DNA from: Pseudomonadota bacterium
GTDB taxonomy: Bacteria > Pseudomonadota > Alphaproteobacteria > Micropepsales > Micropepsaceae
Assembly: GCA_016201105.1 (NCBI GenBank)
Contig: JACQDN010000052.1
Span: 1 to 50,411 of the forward strand
Direction: 5' to 3'
Length of the DNA stretch: 50,411 nt
The notes below the pieces were generated by a model. The model made no database searches, had not been told where the DNA came from, and saw only the letters and a list, made by a program, of their open reading frames with translations. This document shows, piece by piece, positions 28,170 through 35,091 of this stretch. The stretch's first letter is position 1. Each line of letters begins with the position of its first letter. The position numbers were made by a program, and so were the translations under genes.

Positions 28170-28853
28170 ATGTCGTCCATGAGCGCGGCGGCAGACCAGG
28201 ACTTCGGCAAGTTCGTGCAAACCGTTTTTTCCTGCACGCCAGAGGTCGCCGCGAGCATCGCGCGCAAGGCCTCGCCGCGTCACTATCCCGTCCGCACCAT
28301 CATTCTGAAACAAGGCGATCGAGCGACCGTCACCTTTCTGCTGATCGCGGGGCGGATCCACGCATTGACCTATGGTCTGGAAGGTCAACTCGTGCTCCTG
28401 CATGAATTTCTGCCCGGCGACTTTTTCGGCGCCATCGCCTACGACCGGCCCAAGCCGGAAGAGGCCGATACCGTTGCGATCGAGGACTCGAGGGCCGCCG
28501 CTTTTCTGGCGCTCGATTTTCTGTCGTTGATCGAGGCCTATGGCTGCGTGGGGCTGGCGGTTTCCAAAATGCTGCTCAAGCAGCTGCGCGCGACCGCCGC
28601 GCGCATGGTCGAGCGCACGACGCTGTCGGCGGCGGGGCGCGTCTATGCCGAGTTGCTGCGCCTTGCGAGATTGGCGGACGGCCGCACGGTGAAACCGGCG
28701 CCGGTGCTGGCGGCGCTGGCCGTCCGCGTGAGCTCCACGCGCGAAACCGTTTCGCGCACCATCAATGCGCTCGAACGAAGGGGAATCATCCGGCGCGAAG
28801 CCCATGCGCTTACGATTGTGGCTCCGCACCGGCTTGAAGAGATGATTGTTTGA
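28170..28853 (+). CDS. Crp/Fnr family transcriptional regulator
   Basis: 227-residue Crp-type regulator. The N-terminal cyclic-nucleotide-binding-like barrel has TIILKQGDRATVTFLLIAGRIHAL and EFLPGDFFGAI. The C-terminal HTH has LAVRVSSTRETVSRTINALERRGII with the ETVSR recognition helix. No N-terminal Cys cluster is present, so it is not an Fe-S FNR. Two ATGs at 28170 and 28179 compete as starts and neither has a clear Shine-Dalgarno. It is divergent from the DUF1295 gene with about 150 bases between, and convergent with the SLOG-like protein, with 5 bases between. Confidence 0.9.
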   Translation: MSSMSAAADQDFGKFVQTVFSCTPEVAASIARKASPRHYPVRTIILKQGDRATVTFLLIAGRIHALTYGLEGQLVLLHEFLPGDFFGAIAYDRPKPEEADTVAIEDSRAAAFLALDFLSLIEAYGCVGLAVSKMLLKQLRATAARMVERTTLSAAGRVYAELLRLARLADGRTVKPAPVLAALAVRVSSTRETVSRTINALERRGIIRREAHALTIVAPHRLEEMIV

Positions 28854-28858
28854 AGCCT

Positions 28859-30472
28859 TTAGGCTTTCAGCGAGAACAGCTTGATCGGTTCGGCTGTGTC
28901 GCCGGGAAGTTCGCCGACATATTCGGTCCTCAGCCGGTCACGGGCCGTCGCCGCATGGAGCGCGGCGACGAAGTCTTCCGTCAAATGGATAGCGCCCGTG
29001 GGTGTTGAGGCTGTCATCTGCTTGGGCCGCAGAGTTTCGCTGCCGCTCAAAAATGCTGTCCCGCCAAAGCGGTCTTCCGCGCGATGGACGACCGCATAGT
29101 GTCCGGCGATGCGCAGGCCTGGCACGTCGCTCAGCGTTTTTGCGAGCCGCAGCGCCGTCTGCGCTGCGGCGATCGGAGACTCGAAGGCGATCGAAACCGC
29201 TTCGTCCGTCCATCGCGGAGCCACCGCCGGCTTCGGTTCATGAGTTAACACGCGCGCAAGCCGCGGCAATAGCTCTGTCGTCACGGTATCGGGGTCAGCG
29301 CCGGCAAGGTCGATCCGCAGCATCGCCATGAGACAGGCGGATTTATCGTCTGCGGGAGCCGGCTTTTCTTTGGCTTTTGCAGTGGCGCGCTTGGCAGCGA
29401 GCACATATTGGCGATGGCCACTCTTTTCCCAAGCCGACCCGATCCAACCGCTGCTGCCGGATTTTGTCGTCGCGTCAGGCGCGAGAATCAAAACTTGTAC
29501 TGCTTCCGTCGCCAGCATGTCGGCCTGCATCACGGCCCGGCCCATGGCGATTTCCGCGGCCAGGCGAATGGCAAGCGGCGTCGGCTGGTCGCCCTTTTTG
29601 CCTATGGCGCGCACGCTGTCGGCGGCCTCGACAATGCGATCGAAGCGCGCGGCCCAGTCGCTGCCGAACCGCGCGACGGAGACTTCGCGAAAACGAACCT
29701 TCGGCGCGGGAAGCACGAGGTGCAATTCCGTCTTGGCGGCGAGCAGCGCTTCGGCAACGAGGATGTCGGCGCCCGCCGCCAGGGCGCCATAACCGAAACC
29801 GATGCGCTCTTCCTTGAGGATGGTGCGAAGCCGTACGCCGATGGTGTCGTCTTTCGCCGCCAAGGTCATGTGACCGGCGAAATGCAGACAGCGCGGCGGC
29901 CGGTGCGGATCGAGCCAAGCTTTGCTCTGGCGCTGCGCGTCCACAATCAGGGTGAACTGTTTCAACGTGGACGCGTGATCTTCGTACGCACGCGGAGCCT
30001 TGGCGATAGCCTCTGCCAGCGTGGTTTTCGCTTTGTCGATCTGACCCAGCAGCAGAAGCGCTTCGGCTTTTGTTGCGACCAGATAATAGGGCGTGTCTTC
30101 ATCGCCTTTGCCGGACGCGAGACGCTCCAGCACTTTGCGCGCCAGCGTCTGGGACTGCTCGCGCTTTCCCGCCAGCAGCGAGAGCGTCGCCGCGTTGATC
30201 AGCGGGTAGGTCGTGCCGCCGATCTCGCCGGCACGCCGATAGGCCTCCGCTGCTTCCCGCCAATACCGCTGACGTTCCGCGCCGCTCGCCGCGCGCGCGT
30301 TGTCTTTGAGCAAACGACCCCGCACACTCAACACGGCGGGGTCGTCGTCGACGTTGTCCAATCCCGCTTGCCGAAACAATCGCCACGCATGGTCCAGCGC
30401 GCCGGAACGGGCGTGGGCGATAATAGAGAGAAGCGCGGAATTCATTTCGACGAGTGATTCAATTGCCGTCAC
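28859..30472 (-). CDS. TPR protein with SLOG-like and cyclase-like domains
   Basis: 537-residue protein in three parts. Residues about 10-165 are TPR-like helices (GALDHAWRLFRQAG, AAEAYRRAGEIGG, ARKVLERLASGK, KAEALLLLGQIDKAKTTLAEA). Residues about 190-340 look like a SLOG/LOG-type Rossmann domain: CLHFAGHMT, FGYGALAAGADILVAEALLA and TELHLVLP. Residues about 415-535 resemble the back half of a class III nucleotide cyclase (DEAVSIAFESPIAAAQTALRLAKTL, GLRIAGHYAVV, RFGGTAFLSGSETLRPKQM) without the metal-binding Asp I can place. The GTG start at 30472 overlaps the upstream gene by 14 bases; an ATG at 30445 is an alternative. It is the last gene of a TIR operon. Confidence 0.82.
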   Translation of the reverse strand: MTAIESLVEMNSALLSIIAHARSGALDHAWRLFRQAGLDNVDDDPAVLSVRGRLLKDNARAASGAERQRYWREAAEAYRRAGEIGGTTYPLINAATLSLLAGKREQSQTLARKVLERLASGKGDEDTPYYLVATKAEALLLLGQIDKAKTTLAEAIAKAPRAYEDHASTLKQFTLIVDAQRQSKAWLDPHRPPRCLHFAGHMTLAAKDDTIGVRLRTILKEERIGFGYGALAAGADILVAEALLAAKTELHLVLPAPKVRFREVSVARFGSDWAARFDRIVEAADSVRAIGKKGDQPTPLAIRLAAEIAMGRAVMQADMLATEAVQVLILAPDATTKSGSSGWIGSAWEKSGHRQYVLAAKRATAKAKEKPAPADDKSACLMAMLRIDLAGADPDTVTTELLPRLARVLTHEPKPAVAPRWTDEAVSIAFESPIAAAQTALRLAKTLSDVPGLRIAGHYAVVHRAEDRFGGTAFLSGSETLRPKQMTASTPTGAIHLTEDFVAALHAATARDRLRTEYVGELPGDTAEPIKLFSLKA

Positions 30473-31031
30473 CGGGCTCTCGATTGTGATCGCCGGGATT
30501 AAGTATGTCCGGATCGATCTTAATGACAGTTGGTTCAGCTACGCCGGGCAAGTTGAGCAAAATGTATAAGTTAAACGGGTGACGAGGATCTTTAGCCCCA
30601 TTTCTATATAACGCATCGAACGATATCGTCGTCTTTGATTTGTTGTGGTTGTCTAGGTTTTTGTAGATGCCGCTTGGAACCAGCTTATCGTTCACAGTCA
30701 TGGCGTCATTCTTTGGATGACTAGAGTCGGGGACTCTGAATTCCCAATTCGTGACCTCACTAGTATCAAGTTCGAGTGTGACACGGCAGGTCTTCTTTTT
30801 TCCTGCAGTTGGTTCGAAAATGCGAATTGTTAGACCCTCGTCCAGGCGTTTCTTATCTGGATGGGAGGGCCCCTGTGGTTCGCAACGAAGTTTCACAAGT
30901 CTGTTTTCGATCTTCGCGGTCAGCTTATAACTGTACGACGCATCCGGAATGTCAGGGTTTGCTGGATCTATTGATGGAATCTTTCGTTCTGGCCCATCAA
31001 CGAATGGAACCAATTCCAAAGCTTCAGTCAT
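30459..31031 (-). CDS. Hypothetical protein, 190 residues, between TIR and SLOG-like genes
   Basis: I do not recognise a domain. The protein is charged, has no membrane segment and no signal peptide, and contains stretches such as IENRLVKLRCEPQGPSHPDKKRLDEGLTIRIFEP, beta-rich in character (TCRVTLELDTSEVTNWEFRV), ending in a loose Pro/Asp/Gly tail. It overlaps the TIR gene upstream by 8 bases and the SLOG-like gene downstream by 14, so all three are likely co-translated. Base composition is unlike the surroundings: the stretch 30601-30660 has 22 G or C of 60. It may be an adaptor, sensor or effector in the same system. Confidence 0.78.
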   Translation of the reverse strand: MTEALELVPFVDGPERKIPSIDPANPDIPDASYSYKLTAKIENRLVKLRCEPQGPSHPDKKRLDEGLTIRIFEPTAGKKKTCRVTLELDTSEVTNWEFRVPDSSHPKNDAMTVNDKLVPSGIYKNLDNHNKSKTTISFDALYRNGAKDPRHPFNLYILLNLPGVAEPTVIKIDPDILNPGDHNREPGDGN

Positions 31032-32634
31032 TGTCGTCTCCTTTTGAAGAATGTGCCGCGATCTCCTTTAGATCGTTACCAATTTTCACTTGAAGTCGGC
31101 GCCAGGTCTCGCTGCGAGGTTCAAATCGGATCATGTCATCAAGCGTCTTGGATGCGCGCAAAAGCCGAGCCTTAGCCTGATCCTTCCTGCCTATTTGAGC
31201 CTCGGTCCAAGCGATCTGTCGCTGAAACGAGACCCAAAGTGTGCGGTTGATCATGTTCTTTGGGTCTGACTGTATGAGATCGTTCAAGATGTGATCTTCG
31301 ATCTGGAGGTGAGAAACCGCGTGTTCGCGATCGCCATTGGCAAGATAAGCAGTCACCAGCCACGAGTGGCGATTCGCGAGGTCCTTCGCGAAGTTGTTTG
31401 GGTTTTTCGAAGTGCGAGCGGCTTTTTCCATATCTTCCAGTGCGATCGAGCAAAGTTCGATGGCCTTGGATTTCTGCTTTGGCTGCTTGAGAGCATTCGA
31501 GCACAGATTGCCGCCTGCATAGCCGACTTCGCGCGTGGAACGAGGATCGTTCGGCGCAATCGAGTCCAATTGATCGGCGAGCCTTTTGTAGGAAAGAAAT
31601 GACGTTTCCGCTTCCACATAGCGAGCTTGCATATAGTTGGCGTACCCAATCCAGAACTCGCTTTGAGCGTGATCGAAGATCCGGTCCGGATCGTTGGGAG
31701 CCTGCGCGAGCAATGCGGCGGTGGTACGCCGTGCCTCTTGGAATTTCTCGAGGGCCGCTTTCTCATCCCCGCGGGTCTCGTCGTCAGCGCCCATGACATG
31801 AAGAATACGCGCTCTCCGCTCCAGCGAATCGGCCGGCAGCGTTTTCAGGTCCTGGTCGGAGTAGTAGCTGAGGGCACGTTGATTGACCGCAGTCATAACG
31901 TCGAGCCGCCCCACACCCTCCAATTTTGTCCGCAGATCCGTCAGCATGAATTCGACAAGTCCCTCTGCCTCACCCCGCTGGCGCTCGGCTTCCCGCCTCG
32001 CGTCGAGCGCAAACAATGTCAGCAGGCCCATCACTACCATCGCGGCAAGCGCCGTCGCCGTGACGGCCGTCACGCGCTGCAGTCGCCGCTGCGCGTCGCG
32101 CTGGATGAGCTCGTCAAGACCGATGCTGAGCATTCCGGCGATCAGCTTCAGCAGGCCCAGGCTTTCGCCGTCACCGGTTTTTCGAAAATCCGCGGCGAGA
32201 GGTTCGATAGAGGCGCCACTCTGCCCTGGTTGGCGCAACGCCGTTGGGAATGCGTCGCGCGGTTCGCCATCCACCAACGCGGCGAGCACCGGGCGCGTGG
32301 GATGCAGTTCGCGGAAGACTTCCACTTCGCGCGAAACCCACATCGAGGCGGCGGCCGCGCGCGAGCAAACCACGATGAGGCTTCGCGACGCCTTTAGCGC
32401 CGCGCGCACTTCCGCCGTGAGATCATTGGCGGCGGGCAGCTCCTCGCGATCGCGGAAGATCGGCGTGAGGCGTTTGGGAACGATCCCTTGTGCCGCCGTG
32501 CGGCCCACAAGCCGGCGCGGCAATGCGTAAGCCTCCAGGCGCCGGTGCAGCCGCCGCCCGAATGAAGCATCCTTGTGACTGTAACTGATGAAGGCCCAAT
32601 AACGCGTGCCTTCGCCGACGGCATTGTCAGCCAT
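31024..32634 (-). CDS. TIR-transmembrane-TPR protein
   Basis: 536-residue protein. Residues about 12-150 form a TIR domain: YWAFISYSHKD, PIFRDREELPAANDLTAEV, SRSLIVVCSRAAAASMWVSREVEVFREL, where the Glu in SREVEVF sits at the place of the NADase catalytic Glu. A hydrophobic helix follows at about residues 188-208 (VTAVTATALAAMVVMGLLTLFAL), then a long helical C-terminal region with TPR-like units (EKAALEKFQEAR, FWIGYANYMQARYVEAETSFLSYKRLADQLD, LLRASKTLDDMI). The TIR part would face the cytoplasm and the repeats would be periplasmic or cytoplasmic depending on topology. It is the first gene of a three-gene overlapping operon. Confidence 0.87.
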   Translation of the reverse strand: MADNAVGEGTRYWAFISYSHKDASFGRRLHRRLEAYALPRRLVGRTAAQGIVPKRLTPIFRDREELPAANDLTAEVRAALKASRSLIVVCSRAAAASMWVSREVEVFRELHPTRPVLAALVDGEPRDAFPTALRQPGQSGASIEPLAADFRKTGDGESLGLLKLIAGMLSIGLDELIQRDAQRRLQRVTAVTATALAAMVVMGLLTLFALDARREAERQRGEAEGLVEFMLTDLRTKLEGVGRLDVMTAVNQRALSYYSDQDLKTLPADSLERRARILHVMGADDETRGDEKAALEKFQEARRTTAALLAQAPNDPDRIFDHAQSEFWIGYANYMQARYVEAETSFLSYKRLADQLDSIAPNDPRSTREVGYAGGNLCSNALKQPKQKSKAIELCSIALEDMEKAARTSKNPNNFAKDLANRHSWLVTAYLANGDREHAVSHLQIEDHILNDLIQSDPKNMINRTLWVSFQRQIAWTEAQIGRKDQAKARLLRASKTLDDMIRFEPRSETWRRLQVKIGNDLKEIAAHSSKGDDND

Positions 32635-32657
32635 CGCCCGCCCCCCAGTGAGCCCCG

Positions 32658-32746
32658 GAAGATTGCCAGAGGCGGGCGGGGTTCACAACGTCCGGATGTA
32701 GCGAAGATTGCCAGCGCTGGAATATCGACCGTGATGGTCGTCACGG
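32658..32746. promoter_or_regulatory. Divergent control region with 12-bp direct repeats and an inverted repeat
   Basis: Between the TIR operon and the lipoprotein gene. GAAGATTGCCAG occurs twice, at 32658-32669 and 32703-32714 (45 bases apart start to start). An inverted repeat CCGTGA (32729-32734) / TCACGG (32741-32746) follows, and a GC-rich 8-bp stem (CGCCCGCC with GGCGGGCG) precedes and overlaps the first part. The binding protein is unknown. Confidence 0.4.
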
Positions 32747-32881
32747 CCGGCATGGGCGACTTCGGTTTATTTGAGCCTTGAACGGTTTTTGTCGACAGGC
32801 CAACCGAACGGCTGTCCGGCCAGCGTTCCGGTGATCGCGACGATGGTCGCGCGCGGCGCCGTCTTGAAGGGGTCCACTACG

Positions 32882-34123
32882 ATGAGAAACCCGATTTTCG
32901 TGCGCCGCGTGATTGTGTGCAGTCTGCCTGCACTTCTCTTCACGCTGGCGAGTTGCACGTCTCCCATGTCGTATACCGAGAGGTTCGCTGGGAGCATGTC
33001 CTCCACGGATCGTGATACTGCAATCGAGTCGAAGATCGCGCTGCACGGTATTCCGCACTATCTACCCAAGACCGTGCTGCCCTTCAACTTGAAAGGCGTG
33101 ACGTTCGACAAGGACGGCAATCCGGCGAAGACAGACAAGAAGGGAAAGTCAAACGCCACGGGTTACAAATTCATGCTGACGTTGGACAAGCCGACTCAGG
33201 TCGCTGATGGAGACGCGCGGGTTCTGCTCGTTTACAACACTGAAGCGGCCACCGAGGACAATTTTAACTTCGCCGTGAACGACAAGGGTTTGCTGACTTC
33301 AGCAAAGCTCCAGTCCGAAGACAAGAGTGCAGCAGCGATTGCCAGCATCGCGGACCTGGCAGGCCGTTTCGCAAGCACCTCCGCTGCCCCAAGCCAGCTT
33401 TTCATGCAACTCGTGCGTCCTCGGAATCCAAAAAAGACTTCCTGTCAGGAAGTGCTCAAGAGCTTCGAATACAGCGGCTTTTTCGATTTGACGAATGGCA
33501 CCTCGTCACGGGACGCCAATGAAGGCGTTCTGCAAGCGATGCAAAACGCGGGAATTCCCGTTGCCGAGAACTCGGCGGTGATGGACGTCAGTGTGAGCGC
33601 AACGAAACCTTGGGCCGACGCCGGCGCGGACACGGTCAAAAACGTTTCTTCAAATGCTCGCGGTATCGTCTTCCGCGCCTGGGGGCCGCGCACAGTGACC
33701 GTTACCGTCGCTCCCGCAAATATTCACTTCCAGCCCGAAGTCGATTGCCACTTGGAGCAACCATCCAAGGCGGTGACACTGGAAGGCGTCGCCGTGGCCG
33801 ACAAGGACCGCTACTTCACGATCGACACCAGCCGCGGAGCGCTGGTGAAGAAGATCGTCAACTTGACCGTCACGGACGGACTTCTAACCGGAGTCGATGT
33901 AACAAAACCCAGCGAGCTGGCTGCCGTCTTTGCCATCCCTGCGAGTGTGATCGACACATTTACCAAAGCCGTTTTAGGCAACCTCACCACCCGCACCACT
34001 CTCACGCAGGATGAAGTCGCGCTCCTGCAAGCGCAGGTCTCTTTGATCAACCAGCAGCAGGCTCTGGTGGCAGCTCAGCAAGCTGCCGAGAAGGCGAAAG
34101 CCCAAGATCCCCAGAAACCCTGA
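32882..34123 (+). CDS. Putative lipoprotein, orphan, divergent from the TIR operon
   Basis: 413-residue protein. The ATG at 32882 begins a lipoprotein signal: basic MRNPIFVRRV, a hydrophobic stretch, then LASC at residues 22-25 with Cys25 as lipidation site, followed by TSP. A longer frame back to a TTG at 32771 has no signal sequence at its start and is rejected. The mature part looks beta-rich and repetitive in Thr, Val, Lys and Asp, with two widely spaced Cys (near residues 223 and 288), and ends in a helical Gln/Ala-rich stretch (ALLQAQVSLINQQQALVAAQQAAEKAK). I do not recognise a family. It shares its control region with the TIR operon. Confidence 0.8.
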   Translation: MRNPIFVRRVIVCSLPALLFTLASCTSPMSYTERFAGSMSSTDRDTAIESKIALHGIPHYLPKTVLPFNLKGVTFDKDGNPAKTDKKGKSNATGYKFMLTLDKPTQVADGDARVLLVYNTEAATEDNFNFAVNDKGLLTSAKLQSEDKSAAAIASIADLAGRFASTSAAPSQLFMQLVRPRNPKKTSCQEVLKSFEYSGFFDLTNGTSSRDANEGVLQAMQNAGIPVAENSAVMDVSVSATKPWADAGADTVKNVSSNARGIVFRAWGPRTVTVTVAPANIHFQPEVDCHLEQPSKAVTLEGVAVADKDRYFTIDTSRGALVKKIVNLTVTDGLLTGVDVTKPSELAAVFAIPASVIDTFTKAVLGNLTTRTTLTQDEVALLQAQVSLINQQQALVAAQQAAEKAKAQDPQKP

Positions 34124-34156
34124 TGCGGTGCACCCCGGCGCTGGATGCTGTCCACT

Positions 34157-34230
34157 GCCGGTGTGAATTGCTCCTGAAGCGGGTTCGAGGCCCCCACACC
34201 GGCTCCACACATTTGTGTGAGCCGGTTGTG
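34157..34230 (+). promoter_or_regulatory. Competing hairpins between lipoprotein and reductase genes
   Basis: GCCGGTGTG (34157-34165) can pair with CACACCGGC (34195-34203), and ACCGGCTCCACAC (34198-34210) can pair, with one bulge, with GTGTGAGCCGGT (34215-34226). The two stems use the same bases, so they exclude each other. The second could be a terminator of the lipoprotein gene, but no T-run follows. Confidence 0.4.
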
Positions 34231-34291
34231 CTATGAGTGCAGGTGCAATCGACGACTGCGTCCCGCCCGCTCTCCACTACCTACGACATCG

Positions 34292-35053
34292 ATGACTGAA
34301 GCAGAATTCCGGATTGTCATATTTGCCTGGATTGCGCTCGCCGCCGTTCTCTTCCCCATCCAGTTCTTCGTCACCGCGCCGTACGGCCGCCATACGCGCG
34401 CCGGTTGGGGGCCGCAGATTTCCAACCGGCTTGGCTGGTTTCTGATGGAGTTCGTTTCGCTCGCAGTCTTCGTGGGGCTCTTCCTGAGCGGGCGGGTCGA
34501 TAAGTCCGCGCCGATGTGGATCTTTTTCGCGCTTTGGGTCGCGCACTACATCCATCGCAGTCTGATCTTTCCCTGGGCGACACGTACACGCGGAAAGACG
34601 ATGCCACTGGTCATTGCCGGCTCTGCCGTGGCGTTCAACCTGACGAACGCGGGATTGAACGGCTTCTATCTGGGATATCTCGCGCAAAGCTATCCGCTAT
34701 CCTGGCTCACCGATCCGCGCTTTGCGATCGGCACGGCTGTGTTCCTGAGCGGAGCCGCCATGAACATCTGGTCGGACTACCACTTGATCACATTGCGCTC
34801 CGGTTCGAACGCCAAAGGTTATGCGATACCGCGAGGAGGCTTGTTCGAATTGATTTCATGTCCCAACCATTTCGGCGAGATCGTGCAATGGTCCGGCTTC
34901 GCCTTGATGTGCTGGAATCTGCCGGCCTTGAGCTTTGCGATCTGGACCGCCGCCAATCTCCTGCCGCGCGCGCTCAGCCATCACCGATGGTACAGACAGC
35001 ATTTCCCTGACTATCCCGGCCGCAGGCGGGCGGTCGTTCCGTTTGTGCTGTAA
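34292..35053 (+). CDS. 3-oxo-5-alpha-steroid 4-dehydrogenase family protein
   Basis: 253-residue membrane protein with about six helices. The ATG at 34292 starts directly at the first helix (FRIVIFAWIALAAVLFPIQFFV); the longer open frame has no ribosome site. It matches the mammalian SRD5A1-type family: an N-terminal PYGRHTRAGWG, a central AHYIHRSLIFPW, and a C-terminal YAIPRGGLFELISCPNHFGEIVQWSGFALM with the NADPH-binding and catalytic Glu/Tyr/His-type positions, ending HHRWYRQHFPDYP. Bacterial members reduce an enone in a sterol-, terpene- or fatty-acid-like substrate. It converges with the FMO gene at 35092. Confidence 0.92.
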   Translation: MTEAEFRIVIFAWIALAAVLFPIQFFVTAPYGRHTRAGWGPQISNRLGWFLMEFVSLAVFVGLFLSGRVDKSAPMWIFFALWVAHYIHRSLIFPWATRTRGKTMPLVIAGSAVAFNLTNAGLNGFYLGYLAQSYPLSWLTDPRFAIGTAVFLSGAAMNIWSDYHLITLRSGSNAKGYAIPRGGLFELISCPNHFGEIVQWSGFALMCWNLPALSFAIWTAANLLPRALSHHRWYRQHFPDYPGRRRAVVPFVL

Positions 35054-35091
35054 CGGATGCCGGTTCAACGCTTGCTCTAACCGCCTTCAAT

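Noticed and set aside
32771..32881. Longer N-terminus of the lipoprotein from a TTG
   Set aside because: It would bury the lipobox signal at residue 62. The ATG at 32882 gives a standard signal peptide.
34166..34210. tRNA or tmRNA 3'-end-like bases (GGGTTCGAGG ... CCGGCTCCA)
   Set aside because: The T-arm has a mismatch, and no anticodon arm or tag reading frame fits. It is better explained by the two competing hairpins. A degraded att site cannot be excluded.
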